This document shows positions 1-13,346 of a DNA stretch of 64,000 nt, piece after piece. How positions within the stretch are numbered: the first letter of the stretch is position 1; each line of letters opens with the position of its first letter. Origin of the DNA: Platerodrilus igneus (lineage: Eukaryota > Arthropoda > Insecta > Coleoptera > Lycidae); NCBI GenBank assembly GCA_036346225.1, contig JARFIW010001480.1:8835001-8899000 (forward strand), in the 5' to 3' direction. A program made the position numbers and the translations under genes. Below the pieces are notes generated by a model that was not told where the DNA came from, searched no databases, and was given only the letters and a program-made list of their open reading frames with translations.

Positions 1-329
1 GTTAACTTCATTTACTACAATGGACCAAACTAAAATTAACTTTCTGCTGTAAATATGCAAATTCTCCTATAAATTTTAATATCTGATGTAGGTAATCAAA
101 TTATTATTCAAAAACAAAGAAACGAAAAAATTGGAGTCTGGTTTACTATATTCCAAAGGTGAATGATAGGTCTGATATTTTTGATTGAAATATAAATGCA
201 GAAATCTATTGTCAAAACATTCAAGAATCATGTATCGAGTTTCACAACGATCAGTTTCAGTCAGCAAGATTCTGCATGGCCTCATGTTACTTAAGTCACT
301 ATTGATTACTGTGAATCGTTTGACATAAT

Positions 330-790
330 TGTTACATTCCGAATTTGGAGATGTACACTTTTAAATTTGTGAGTGAATTCCCGCCATTATTTTTCAAATA
401 AACTTGTTAAATTTCCGCCATCCCGGACAGTTGCGTCGGCGCAAAAGAATGCGCAGACGCGGAGTGATGGCATAAGTGCGTGGTGTGTGATACGACATTA
501 TTAGCCAACGAGACGTCAAACGGTAACGTTTGCCTGTGTCGTTCTTTTGTCTTTTCTCTTTCAGAATGTAGGTTTCCTCCTTATCTTGCTTTATCGTTCC
601 TTACCTGGTTGTTCCTTCGCCCTGCCTACGAACGAAGAAGAGGGAAGACGTTAAATCTGGTTTCAACGAGGGCATGACGTAACCCACACCAAACATCACC
701 CAAACGAGATACCCGGAGATTCGCATGGCCCCTGCGCAAGGATGACCCGCCAAATCGTGAAGCGTTCCACATTTTTAAGTGAGTACTTTT
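330..790. other. GC-richer, LTR-like patch
   Basis: This stretch is richer in CpG than its surroundings. It starts TGTTACATTCC, contains a CCCGCCATTATTTTTCAAAT block, a pyrimidine tract ending in CAG near 565, and ends near a GTGAGTAC donor-like site. The better-defined solo LTR at 60053-60845 has the same layout: TGTTACG start, CCCGCCATAATTTTCAAAT block, pyrimidine tract with AG, then GTGAGTAG. I infer a decayed relative, but I could not find a matching 3' end or target duplication. Short ORFs here are not convincing as genes. Confidence 0.25.
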
Positions 791-1034
791 TATCTTTTTA
801 AGGTGCAACTTGTATCATAGTAAACATACGTGGTACGTGATACAATTTGACACACAATTATGTCGTAATATCTTTGTTGTGCAATAATGTGAACGTGGAT
901 AGTATCAGTGTTGCCAACTGTTGTAGTGGCGCTGAATATGACGCCGGGGTTATAACATAATAAGTGTAGATTGGGTCCATTTGAAATCTTGTGGTTTAAT
1001 TTCTTTAGACTTCTTTTAATGCCCATATTTAACA

Positions 1035-4000
1035 AACATTTTTTTAAGACCCCAAAGTAGAAACTATAAGATTTGAGACAATATTACTTATGCAATGCAG
1101 CTTAGTTGAAGAAAACATACTAATAAATGTGTTTGATAGTTTAAACAGACATGTTAATGGACACCATTTCCAGCAATTAGTATAAATGTTAGAATAATAA
1201 ATAATTGCTGTACTTTGTGTTGATGAAGCTCATAATCTTTTATTTTATAATTCTCAAGTTAAATTTTTATTTAAAAATGAAATGATATAATTACTAAAAC
1301 TTAATATTTCTCTTAAATGTAATTTGATTTTACAAATGTCAGATTCAATAATTTGAAGTGACATAAGGATGGACATTCCTGTCGGATTCCACAACCAACC
1401 AGGATTACAGCTTCCAGGAGAGCTTTCATTTCTACTAAATCAGTATTTCTTTTATCATTTGCTCTACATTTTTGTACATGAATAGTATTATTTAAAACCT
1501 ATATAAGAATTCGTCAGAAAAGAATAACTGCCATACCACAAATTAATTTTTTTTTAAGACTATCTTCTGATATCATTTTCCAACTTTTTCAGGTTTTGCA
1601 ATTTCATCTGGATAGTTACTAGAATCATTAAAATGTTCTACATTGGAATCGGAATTATTTTCTTCATAAAGGAATTTTTCTAATTGTATTTCCATATTGG
1701 TTTCCAATAAATTTGCCTCATCATTGCTAAAATTGAAATTTGCATCTTCACATAGCATAAATACAACAATTTGCTAATCAAATATACTTCTTTATTGTAT
1801 TCTTAACACTGAAATGCAAGTCATCAGATTATTTAACAAACGAAGTTACATTTGCTAGTGAAGAAATCGAGTATGGCCAACTACTACATCTAACATAAAT
1901 TATAAGCGACTACCATACTACATCATTTTTAATTACCCAATAGTATCAATCTAGTCAAGACATACCAAGATGCTCCAGTCAACAAATGTATTTCACCATA
2001 TATTACAGATTAACTACAATGCAGAGGTTTCAATTGCATACACGTGTGCAGGAAAATTAATTTTAAGATGATCTCACTGAATTTTCACATACATTACACA
2101 TTATAAATCATGAAGCAGAAATTATTACAAATCTATTTGTTGACAGATTTAGTAGTATTTTTCATGCTAGTTTTGAAAGACAAACAGCAACAATAACCAT
2201 CTATTTTGATTTTCTAGTAAAAACAAATAAAAAATTATTTTTATTATAAAAAATATAACAGTATTCTCCACTATACTTTTTTTTGCCAAAATATTGAAAT
2301 GCAAACAGATTTTCAATTTCTAAGCAGTCGCATTCTTGTGATATTCAATTGTCAGTCTCTTTCATTAGTTTCCTGAACAGCACAGCATAAATTTTGAGAA
2401 AACCGATTTCAGGAATGTCCCCAGTAAAATTCGTTTTTATTAAATTGTTTGTCCAATAAAAATTTTTGGATCGGCTTCTTTTTTGGGAATTCCCCTTTTT
2501 TTAATTTGCCACCTAATGTTACTATTTTGTTTTTTTTTTGGTGTTTTATTAGATGAATGTGCTTTTTTGGCAACACATTATCAAGTATGGCTCCACATCT
2601 ACAAATCTCATGCTTATCGCAATAAAGTACAAATGGCAATGTACTATTTTACAGAAAGATGATACTTTGTTTGGTACATAAAGCGTGCACGAGTGCATGT
2701 CATTAAAAGTTGGCCAAGAAAGAAAAACTACTTTGTTTAATGTTTATAAAAAGTGACCATAAATAAATGCTGCTCATTTATCAACAAGTGTTGTACATGC
2801 ATGTATTCAGCTAATATATCACTAGCGTTTAAATGTAGGTATTTATTGACAAAAATAGACCATCTGGAGTAAATCCTCGCAAATTTTAAACTAAAAATCC
2901 AGAAGAACCACCTTTCTTCGTAAGAGCTTGGGCTCATATGTTAACAATTACATTAAAAACAAAGTAGACATGTTACGTCAGTAGCCATGACAGTATTGTT
3001 TTTATCTGTCAGTAAGTTCTTCTGAATTAATTGTTACAAGTTTCCAAATTATTTAAAAGTTTAAATATTGTTGTAGTTCTATTGTTGTCAACTTAATTGT
3101 GGATGCTTCCAGGGCTCCGCCTATGGCATCGCCCTGAAAACAGCATACTCGCTCTGTAAAATACCACTTTCCAAGTTTGATACGTAAATAACTATTCCAC
3201 TCAAGGCACGTGTAAAACATTAAATTTTACCAATGTACTATTTGGATCTATTAGGCGTATAAAATCTGTAATTGTGGAATTTTCAGATATTATAAGCCCA
3301 TCCCATTATCCTTGTAGCGGCTGATATGGAAAACAAGCTGTACAAACATCCAAGTAAATTTTAAGGAAATGTTATTCTACAGATCAAGATATAGAAATTG
3401 CATTAATGGAATATCAAAACATGCCAATTTATAGGTTGTATTTATCAATCTTAGAACTAGAATGAAAATAGACATTCATACTGATTAATCAAGTTCAACA
3501 AATGGCAATGTTCAACAACATACCATGTCTAATCATACTACATATAAAAAGTTAAATACAATAAGCATATTAAAAATCGATTATTAGATTTAAATGTTGT
3601 GGAAAATGCTTCAGTGGTGTTGCATGATATAATAAAGCCATTAAAATTCTAATAGGATGCTATATCATAAATCCCATGTGTTCTTATTAAATACCTTTTC
3701 CTAATATAAACCAATCTGTAAAAATATGTTTTTTAAATTCAACTTGTTCATACAAATATTTTTTGGCATATGAAACAATAATTGAAATTTGAGTGTTCCA
3801 GATATTCACATTTAAAGGTTATAATTGGCATGTAAAACAATTGCGAAGATAAATAAAAAGTCATGTATCAAAATTAAGTGCATCTTGAGCTTGCTTTTTT
3901 CGTTATTTTTGTACTTGGTCATGGATCAACCTTTAAATTAGTTAACTGATATGATATAAGGCTATAGGCTGTCACGATATTCTCGTACCGTGACTAAAAG

Positions 4001-4340
4001 TATGTGCCGACTAGACTGCAGCCGAAGACTGGAAGAGAGGGGGCGGACGGAGCTAAAACTGAAGTAACTCAACAATGAGAAAATTAACCATTAAAATAAA
4101 ATAAGGTTTGTACCTGCAAAAGAAAAGCAATAATCATTGACAGGACGCCAGTCCGTCCAACTAAAACATATAGGTAATAAAAAAATAACTTTGTTAAAAA
4201 ATTCAAGTTAAAAATATACTTTATTTGCTTATCATAAGTCTTGTAATGAATAATCATTTCGGTAAATATATATGATTAGTAAAAGCACAAAATAAACTTT
4301 TAAGGAACATTCACTAATCAGGATAAAGAAAATAATTTAT
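1035..4340. other. No recognisable gene
   Basis: This is AT-rich sequence without a recognisable gene or repeat boundary. Minus-strand ORFs of 60-76 codons at 1573-1758, 2409-2639 and 2737-2937 lie close together and could be remnants of one decayed transposon protein. I recognise no family motif in them and assign no function. Confidence 0.5.
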
Positions 4341-4343
4341 ATT

Positions 4344-5433
4344 TAATAACTCTGACGTCGCTCGTTACATCCGACGTTGTCCAGTTTGTACTTCTCACAA
4401 ACTTGAACAGTTACCTCCCCCTGGTTCTTTCGCTCCTAGGGCCAAAACGATCCTATCCTTGGCAAGTCATTTCCTGCGACATAGTAGGTCCTCTTTCTCG
4501 TTCCACTCGTGGTCATTCCTATATCCTTGTAGTGGTTGATTACTTTACTAAGTTTCCTTTGTTCTTTCCTATGCGTAGTGCCACTGCAGTATCCATATCC
4601 AAAATCCTTGAAAACCAAGTCTTCCTACTTTTTGGCGTTTCCCAATCCATTATCACAGATGACGCGGTGTGCAATTTCGTAGTCGTCAGTTCACCTCCTT
4701 GTGTGCCCGTTATCATTCCAAAATCCTTTTCACCGCCCGTTGCCATCCCCAAGCTAATCCTGCCGAACGTGTTAACCGTTTCCTCAAGACCATGCTTGCT
4801 TCATATGTCCATGACAACCAGCGTCACTGGGATGTCACTCTTTCACAAGTTTCCTGTGCCATCCGAACGTCCAAACATGAGATCCTTGGCTGTACTCCTT
4901 TCTTTGCCTTGTTTGAACGTGAACACATCCTTTCCGGCGATTATTTTGGGCAGCTGTCCGAAATAAACAACATGTATATCCCTGATCAAGAACATCTTTC
5001 CCCCGATCCTGACCACTTCAAACACATCCGTTCCTATATTCAAAAAAGGCTTTCCGCTGCGTACCGTAACACTCATAACCGTTACAATCTGCGTCATCAA
5101 CCTGTTTCCTTCCAAGTTGGTGATACTGTTTGGCGTCATAATTTTGCACTTTCCGACGCTTCACGTCATTTTAACGTCAAACTAGCCTCCAAATTTATTG
5201 GTCCTTTCTCCATCCGTAAAGTTGTTTCTCCATGGACATATGAACTAACCGATCCTTCCGGTGCATCCTTAGGTATTTGGCACGTCAAAGACTTAAAACC
5301 GCCCATCCGGATAATCCTGATGTCCCCGAGGTGTCCTTGTTATCCTTTTGGCGTCACAAACGCGAAAAACCTCCTCCATCCTTATCTCCCAATCTCCTTT
5401 GCTGATTCTGCTGTCTTCTTGTATTCAATGTAG
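4344..5433 (+). pseudogene. Ty3/gypsy integrase, 5'-truncated and frameshifted
   Basis: Three overlapping frames give the parts of one gypsy-type integrase in order. A CPVC zinc-binding tail lies at about 4375-4400. The catalytic core (ISCDIVGPLSRST, then IITDD) lies at 4440-4670. The rest of the core, an alpha-helical region and a C-terminal GPF-type module (KFIGPFSIRKVVSPWTYEL) ending in WHVKDLKP lie at 4669-5310. Gag, protease, RT and RNase H are missing, and at least two frame changes break the reading (near 4410 and 4670). It is a dead fragment of an LTR retrotransposon whose 3' noncoding part and candidate 3' LTR follow directly. Confidence 0.85.
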
Positions 5434-6239
5434 TACCTCCGGGTGGAGCATTGAGGACGTGACCGCAAGTATAGCGGCCCTAATTCAAATTATAATGTCC
5501 TCTTGTATTTCTCTCTTGGCCTTGATGCATATATTTTTGTGTGTTCTGACTATTACATTTTTTCTACATTCTACATTCCTAATCCCATTTTCCTTTAGCT
5601 GGTTTTCTTTGAGGTCAGTCCCAGTACAGACATATTTTGATCTTCCATCCACTTCCTGTGGCATATTTCTTAGACCTCTCTCCTGTTCTTTAGAAACCGC
5701 AACCTAGTCGACTCTTCCGGTCTAACAGTAATTCCTTTTGTTTCGTTTGATACCGCTCCTGTTGCCACAGTTGACAGTTCATCGCTCTTTTTCCCAGCGC
5801 TCTGGTCCCTTCCCTACTTTCTTGAGGCCAGACAGTCCTGTCTTACTGCTGCGATTTCTTCCTCCTTTCTTTACTATCTTCTTGGTTTCTCCACGGAGAC
5901 CAACTTTCTATTGAGGTTGAAACGTTACTGTTTCTTTTCAGAAATAGACGTCTATGGACGACTTCGGCAGTACCGATACCCTGTTATTTGACTCCTCGGT
6001 TGATTGTTCACCCTACCTCCAAATCCTTCTCTCCTCGTCTTTCCTTGATTGCTTTTCTCTGTGATCAATTTTGCTATCTGATGTTTCTAATGTTGTATGT
6101 AGTGTTGGTACTTCAAAAACCAGATGCATTCTTTTCTTGCTGTTTTGTTGTCTTTTCCGGTTCGTTTTGTGTTGTTGTTTAGTCCCCTCTCCCACTCTTA
6201 TTTCCTACCCCAACCTTGTAATTTTGTTAGGGAGGAATT
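5434..6239 (+). other. 3' noncoding part of the gypsy fragment, with polypurine tract
   Basis: After the integrase stop codon there are about 800 bases without a clear gene; the ORFs at 5348-5707 and 5988-6310 are low-complexity and unconvincing. The segment ends in a purine run AGGGAGGAATT (6229-6239) immediately before TGTTACG, which is the expected position and composition of a polypurine tract priming plus-strand synthesis. The first bases after the stop (TAGTACCTCCGGGTGGAGCA) closely resemble the tail of the SINEs at 39.4-41.3 kb. Confidence 0.45.
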
Positions 6240-7097
6240 TGTTACGTTCAATTCCTGAATTTGCATCTTTCCAATACCCTTCATTGATAAATTATTACCA
6301 GTTTAAATAAATATCCTAATTCGCTCTTTTTGACTATTTTCAAAGTTATATCTATTATAGATAAAGCACATTAACCTATCAGTTTATTCATAAAGCAGTT
6401 TGGTTTCTCTATTAATATTAATTTCTTATCACCTATACTACAATTTAGTATACAAATTATTGTCCTTATCAACGCCTGGCAATTTCTTGTTTTAACGGTA
6501 TTACCTTATGTTATCAGAGTAGAGATTATAAATTGTTCTGTTGGGAATTAATTCATTTTTACTTTGTACTTTATTAGACATTGAACAGATCCTCTTAAAC
6601 AGTTCTTAATTCTGAACAAGCAAATACACGCACATTCTTTCTGTTTCTACTTCTTGTGCACTTGGTAAGTGAATAAAATGGTTGATAAATTACCGACTTT
6701 CATGTTTACTTTCTAGCTTGTATCATATCGTATGGTCGTATCGTATGGTTTTATCGTAGGACTTAAAAGTTGTTCGTACCCAAGATTTAAAACTATCCCG
6801 TACGTGTAGAATTTTATCGTATGGATTTGATTGTATGTTCAGGTTTGATGTTGGACCACATGGATTGCTAACTACTCACAACTCTTTTTGGTCTACCAGA
6901 ATCCTCAAGCTACCAGGTATTATGACTGTAAAAGAAAATGCATTGTTCCGGATCTTAGCTGGTTACTGGTATGTTAAACATTTCTTTGTCTCGTTATAAG
7001 TATGTACACGAAAGTAGACTACTTTTTTTAAATTCTATTTTACTAGTAGTCCATACAATAAATTATTTCCCACATATATGCTAATAATTGCGTAACA
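6240..7097 (+). repeat. Candidate 3' LTR of the gypsy fragment
   Basis: The segment begins TGTTACG and ends CGTAACA, a perfect 7-base inverted terminus of the TG...CA kind, and follows a polypurine tract. It holds an AATAAA-like signal (GTGAATAAAATGG, about 6670) and a short run of TCGTATGGT-like repeats at 6728-6830. No 5' partner LTR is visible, so the boundaries rest on the termini alone. Confidence 0.4.
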
Positions 7098-8480
7098 CGT
7101 TTCTCATCAGTAGTGCAATAACCTCAGAAGTGTATTCACTTTTTTTACTATTGGAGATTCTTCAATATTTAAAAGAGATCTGTTTAGATAGTACAGTACT
7201 AAGTCTGGGCTAGTAAAATCTGTATCCATCTATGAAGTTTTCTAAGGTTTTTAAACTTCTATTTTTTGAAACCTACATTCTGCAACTGCCGTAAATTTTC
7301 ATTCCTGCTTTCATCTGGGAGTTTAATTCAAACAACCACTTCCAGCCTGGCTGAAGACTTCCAGGGATTGGTGAGCACTTTTTCAAATGCGCTGCAATAG
7401 TATACACCTAAAATCATGTCTACATTCGTATTATTTGCACTTCCCTTTTTTCTAAATAAAATAACTTTCACTTTAATATGTTTAAATTAAAAAAAAATTA
7501 CTGCATTAACACAATGCACTGAGTTTATGGTACGCCTAAGCCTACCACAAACTTATATGCACTCATTACCTTAGTTGTTAATGAACGATGTGTAATTCCA
7601 TACCATGTTAAACATTTATAAATCCTGAATAAAATTATAGCCTTTCTGAAAGTTTTTGGAAAATTTATTATAAAAATAGTAAAGAAAATCTATTAAGCAA
7701 GCGAGTCTTGTATATATTTGCTATATTTAAAAGAAATTAAGGATTAATGAGTTTAGGATTAATGAGTTTAAGATTAATATTTTAAAAGGCTTCTTTTTTA
7801 GCTGTTTATGCTTAAACATAATATAACCATTAAAATAATGATTAGCCTTACAATACTTGAATTATTTTGGTATGATTATTTAAATCTTTAACAAATAACC
7901 CAAAAATTCACAGTAATACCAAAAATCACAACACGCCGAACAAAAAACTAAACTGAACTGCTCAATTCAAATAATAGTATGAGACTGCCTCAGATCCTCA
8001 TAGTAGCTCTGGCTACAACCTACCACTTGTTTATTTCCTGTCGCAGCCTGTCTGGCTCAACACCCTCACCTCCCAGAAGTTAGCACAACACAACAAAACT
8101 CTGTTTGTTTTTTTGGAATCATCTTTCAAAATTCTGAGGTTGTAGCTAAAAAATTTAATATTTCAAACACACACTTGCAATATATCAAATTAAAGTTTGT
8201 AAAATTCTGAAGGCAATGGTGTTTGTTTCACTCACCTAGCTTTATCCTAAGCCGAGACAGGAGCAAAAACTCGTGTTCGTACAGCGTAGAAATTTGGGAT
8301 ATTTCCTAAATTCAAAGATTAAAAACCAACCATACGACATAAAAATCTACAATTCATAATTTGATACCTACTATAGTAGTACTTAAACAAAACAAATGGA
8401 ATAAGATATTGAGGGCCGGTGACAAATTAATTTAGATTTGGATCACTTGATAGAGATTGACCCAAAAAAGTACTATAAAT
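7098..8480. other. No recognisable gene
   Basis: AT-rich sequence. I see no coding region or bounded repeat here apart from a short tandem duplication of AGGATTAATGAGTTT at 7739-7770. Confidence 0.5.
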
Positions 8481-8481
8481 A

Positions 8482-9230
8482 TTGTTAAATATTCAAGAGG
8501 ATCCTCAAATGAGTTGTAGAACATCAGCGGTGTTATGCAACACCATCAAATCAACTGTGAACCTAATAACAAGGAAGTATAATACCATTCACATCACATT
8601 AAGCTTTATCGAGGATTGCAAGAAAGGGATTTTGAAAGACGGGTTCAATTCTGTAATACCATTAATCAACAATTATAGTTAAATAACAATTATTTGTGTA
8701 ACATTATGTTGCCCAAAAAATATGCACTATTATGCCACTAAAAATCCATTTTGGCTAGGTGAAGTTCCAAATCAAAATATGATTAATAATTGTGCGATGT
8801 GGTATCCTTCACAATCAAATTATCGGTCTCTATTTTCTTGATGAGTCTTTATAGGGGCACAGTTATTTATATTTCTTATGTGACGAATTTCCTCTGTTAC
8901 TTGAGAATATTAATTGAAATGAACGGCTGAATATGTGGCTGCAGCATGATAAAGCGTCTCCACATCTTTATCGTGATGTAAGGGAATTTACGGATCAGCA
9001 ATACCTAGAAAAATTAATAGGACATGGATGCCTTTAAGTCATAGTTACCAAGATAATGTGATTTGACTCTATTGAATTTTTCTTATGGGGATACATAAAA
9101 GATCGGATATATGTCGATAAACCAACAACCAAGAAATAAATTTCGAGAAGTTAGCTGTATGGTGACAGTTCTTATGTTATCAGAAGTGATAGAACATTAA
9201 AAAAAGGATAAATATGCGTATTCAAAAAGA
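8482..9230 (+). pseudogene. Decayed Tc1/mariner-type transposase
   Basis: Reading across frames gives pieces of an IS630/Tc1/mariner transposase in the right order: a helix-turn-helix-like start (about 8482), an IIGLYFLDES-like core strand (about 8820), the QHDKASPHLYRDVREF block holding the second catalytic Asp (about 8945), and FFLWGYIKDRIYVDKP near the third catalytic position (about 9080). Many frameshifts and stops separate them. It is an old copy, distinct from the two better-preserved mariners in the window. No terminal inverted repeats could be assigned. Confidence 0.65.
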
Positions 9231-10390
9231 AGGCTGCCTATTTGAACATTTATTAAGACAAAATATTGAATAAATACTTAATTATTTTGAATAAAAACTT
9301 ATATTTTCTAATTTGGACTGTTATAATAAACACCATGTTAATAAAATTACGAATCTTAAGTTAAACATCAATACAATAGTAATTCCTTCTCTACCAAACA
9401 CGGAAAGTTTGAATTGCAAAATAACAAAAATGGACAGAACTCCATGAAAATGCCAATTATAATCTTTAAATGCAAATATTTCAAACATTATCAAATTTCA
9501 GCTAATGTTTTATATAACAAAAATGTTTGTATAAACACGTAGAATTCAAACATTAAGTAAAATACAGGGCGCTACATTTAAAAATCATATTCTTTCATGC
9601 CCTGCTTTCCTAACACACTCTTCATAATTTCCAATATTTTTAAAATATGCACGTTTCTAACAACTACCCTATGTCCGCTACAATTTTTACACAATTAGTG
9701 TTAGTTAAGTGAAACCTACTTTACTTATCATTAGGACATTCTGTACATTTAAATAATTGTGACGAGATATGTGAAAGAACGTGAAAAGCTTTGCACAAGA
9801 ATAATAAAAGTGAAAGGGTGTAAATAAAGAAGAATATGGAACAGTTTTGATACATGAAACAAAACAGTGTAATGGATATTTTGTTGTTAGGTGGATAGTC
9901 GGGTTGTCTGATTAAAAAAAAATCATTTGCAAATGTTCTTTGCAATTGCATCATGTTATCAAGGTCGACCCACATCAAGCCATCCAGGTCATGACACCCG
10001 ACCTCTGATTTTGATGCAACTTAAAATATAGGTAAAAGGCCTTGGATGAACATACATACATTTACTGAAAAAATTTCTCTCTATATGTTGTAAAGTAAAC
10101 TGTCGATTTTAGAAAAGAGAAATATACACTCTGTAGTTTATTTATTGGGGGAGATATTTTTTTGTAATTTTCCAAGCAATTTTTAATACGACAATGGCAT
10201 TTAACAAAAGATCAATACCTCAAGGCAAAGTAATAATTACGACCATTTTTTTTAAACTAGTCTATAATATCTTTGTTATTATTTCAAACAATAAAATACA
10301 TGGGATTTTATTTGCTTCATGGTATTAAAGAACTTTACAAAATAAAAATAGATTTTAATTGATGGATATTTGTGTTTTATTACATTCATA
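9231..10390. other. No recognisable gene
   Basis: AT-rich. The minus-strand ORF at 9721-9978 shows no family motif and I do not regard it as a gene. Confidence 0.5.
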
Positions 10391-10570
10391 ATCATCATCA
10401 TTAGGTTTTCAGTTGTGAAACTGGTTGGACATGCATGCACATCCATTGTTTCCTATTCTGATCTAATCTACACATTTCCCGGAAATTCCTACAATCTACA
10501 TCTTTCACTGTGTGCAATAGTTTAATTTAGGTCTCCCCTCTAATTCTCTTTTCCTTCTTTCACTGCTTCT
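10391..10570 (-). repeat. LINE 3'-end fragment
   Basis: The block reading AATCATCATCATTAG...AACTGGTTGGAC...CATTGTTTCCTATTCTGA...CACATTTCCC recurs at 15.3, 19.1 (opposite strand), 23.1, 35.45 and 42.9 kb. At 42.9-44.2 kb it is attached to a non-LTR reverse transcriptase on the minus strand, which identifies this as the 3' end of the same LINE family. The CATCAT run (TGATGA on the sense strand) is the element's simple-repeat tail. This copy is severely 5'-truncated. Confidence 0.7.
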
Positions 10571-12229
10571 AATATTTATTACATTTATTAGATTAGTGAG
10601 AAAAAAGATCAGATAGCCACCATTTGTTTTATAACAAAACAATTTAAAAATTTAATGTAAAAATTAATTGTTTTATAAAGATAGTTTTAAATGTGCATTT
10701 GTTTACAAAATACTCATTTGAAGTTCTTTATGACTAATTGTGTGCCTGATCCAATGCTGTAATTGAATTTCTATTCTGCACATATATTTTTTCTTGAAAA
10801 TAGTACACCCTCCTCCAATGGAACAAAACAAATATCTTCTTTCTGATAGGCCCAATAAAGTGATGGAACTGGACCACAAGTATGCATAAACTTGATTGTA
10901 TTCACACTCTTCTTAATCTCTTGAAATTACAAGTCCAAAAAACCAATGTTTGTTATAAACACAGACTAGCGTAGGAGTTTGTACAAATTTGCAGAAAATT
11001 TAGTTGCTCAAAGCAATTTTGTTCTATGCAAAAGTTAAAGAATAAAATGTAATCTGAATCAAAACTTATCCTCTATGTACCTATTTCATTTTTTGATAGT
11101 GGAGCAAAACAGGGGAAACTGCGAGTGCCACTAGTTTTTGCTTGTGAGAAACGGGATTGTAATTTGGTCTGCTAGTGGATATATCCTCTTTTCTCAACAT
11201 GAAAATTAATATTTTTTCTCTATTCTAGATTAGTCAAATTCTAAAACCATGCCCACATTAGTGATAGTATTGCCAGAACTAAGTTGCCAACTTTCCGTTA
11301 ATAGGAGACACTTCACTGTTCCTCCTATTCCATAATATGGAGATTTTCCGTGACTTGTGTCAAAAAAAAAGGCTAAACTGCTTACAAGTTGAAATCTTTT
11401 TGATGATGGCATAGATTTATAAAGTCCTTTTAGTTCTTATACTGTCCGGTACAACCGTCACTGAAATAGTGCACTCAAAGTAATTGAGGAAACTTTCATT
11501 TACAAATTCAACAATAATCTTTGAGTTTCATAAACAAAAACCACATCATGTTCCAAATCATCTGAGACGACACACAAGCTTGATACAGTGAGATTCTTTC
11601 CTGGCTCTTCACAAATGTAAATTACCACTGGATGGAGGGAACAACTATTTTGGGTTCAGTGGTAAACTTGCACTTCATCCTGTATAACATAAAACTAGTT
11701 TTCACTAAAATCTATTAAAACAATCCCTTCATGGGGTTGAAGTTTAGCTTTTAGTGAACCTTTAAGATAGTTTGACTGAAACTGTGTGATGAAAGAGTGG
11801 GATAGAAGTTTTTCCAGACTCCTCTTAGGGTGATCCAAATATTCATCAAATGAAACTGTCACTGTAACCTGCTGTGTATTGTCAGTAGTTACCCATGTAT
11901 GTAACTTAATCTGCTTTGTCCTATTCCTCCAATTTCCCATACACGAATTTTTTTGGTTTTGTTTAATAGACACTCACAACAGTGTCGAAGTATACAATCT
12001 CTGTCGCCCTTTAAACAAATTAAGTAATCCATTAAATCGTAATGTTTCCTCTATAGCACATGTATATAGAAGTAGTATTACATTTTGATGAATTCAACAG
12101 AAATGTACAGTATGAGTTCTTAAGGAGCCAGCTAACATACACCACTTAGGATGCAAAGAGCAAAATTTAGATAGTCCAATTTTTATATCATCATTAGTAT
12201 AGCAGTATAATTCCCTTGCCACAATTTTT
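10571..12229. other. No recognisable gene
   Basis: AT-rich sequence. The ORFs at 11230-11412, 11695-11973 and 11879-12088 overlap on opposite strands and show no recognisable motif. Confidence 0.45.
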
Positions 12230-12251
12230 TCCAAAATAGCACCTCTAAATA

Positions 12252-12286
12252 TGTATTTCGACCACTAAGTGGCCACCATCAGTAGA
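12252..12286 (-). ncRNA. Hammerhead-ribozyme-like motif (inverted Penelope end)
   Basis: On the minus strand the sequence reads CTGATGG, a hairpin GGCCAC-TTA-GTGGTC, then CGAAA. This is the order of the hammerhead core: CUGANGA box, stem II, GAAA box. Penelope-like elements are known to carry hammerhead motifs. Here A9 of the first box reads G and one extra base precedes stem II, so self-cleavage is doubtful. Confidence 0.35.
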
Positions 12287-13346
12287 AAACAGCTAACTAC
12301 AATTGTAAACTAACATTTAAACTAAAATTAAAGCTAATTGTTAGTCTTTACTTAGAAAGTACAAAATTCTATAGTGAACTGACAAGTGTCCTCGGAACAT
12401 CTTATTTTATAGTAAAAATGTGATCATGTTTGAGTCGTTGTTCACATTTGAATGTAGATACTGTGTTCTTATTGGTAATCAGGTGAAGCTTGATTAACCA
12501 ACAAAAGAAGCAACCGTGAGTGTCCTAATTGTCCTCTATCTGCATTCATGCATGGCCCTATACTTTTAAATATGTTAATACTTTCATAAGTGTTTCATTC
12601 CGTATATGAGGACATGACTTTTAAGTAATCTAACATTTTCTAATCTAATGGAATGACTAGTTTCATAAATATGTTGAGCAACTCAAGATTTATCATAATG
12701 ATTGTGTTTAAAATTTAAAATGTGTTCAATAAATCGAATTTTGACATCAGCTTTGTGGAACCGTGGAAAGGTAATTTAACAAAATTTAAATTTTCTAAAC
12801 AAAAGTCATGGTTTTACGAGTGTCAAACCTGTTCTTACATTTTCTAACTATAATGTCAATTACTGTAGATTCGAAATCATTGTACTCCGCCATCAATTTA
12901 ATAAAGGAAAGTTCCTTACTGTATCATTCTTTATTTAATGGAAAAATAAGCATTCTGTTTATTAAAAAGTTAAAAGAATCAAGTTTCTGTTGAATACTAT
13001 GATTTGATGTAGACATTAAAAACCGGTTACATGTTGGTTTCTTTCCTATAGATATGGTGAAATTCCAGAGAATTAGTTTTAAAGTTAATAATCATAAATT
13101 GCAAAAGAAAATTGAAATTCAAAACTAAATAAGCTGATGGATATATCACACAAACCCATAAAATCTCTGGAAAGTGAGCACCTCCTGCTATAATCTTCCA
13201 AGTTCTTAATAATTAAGAAATGGCCTTCCTTGATCGAGGTATTAAATTTGGTTAACAGCATGTAAAAACATCTATTGATAATATTATAACGCATATTGAA
13301 AGCTCAATTGTAAAATTAGAAGAAAACAATACAAATTTTATTAGAA

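Noticed and set aside
1573..2937. PiggyBac-like transposase remnant
   Set aside because: Clustered minus-strand ORFs suggested it, but no catalytic block or cysteine-rich tail could be matched.
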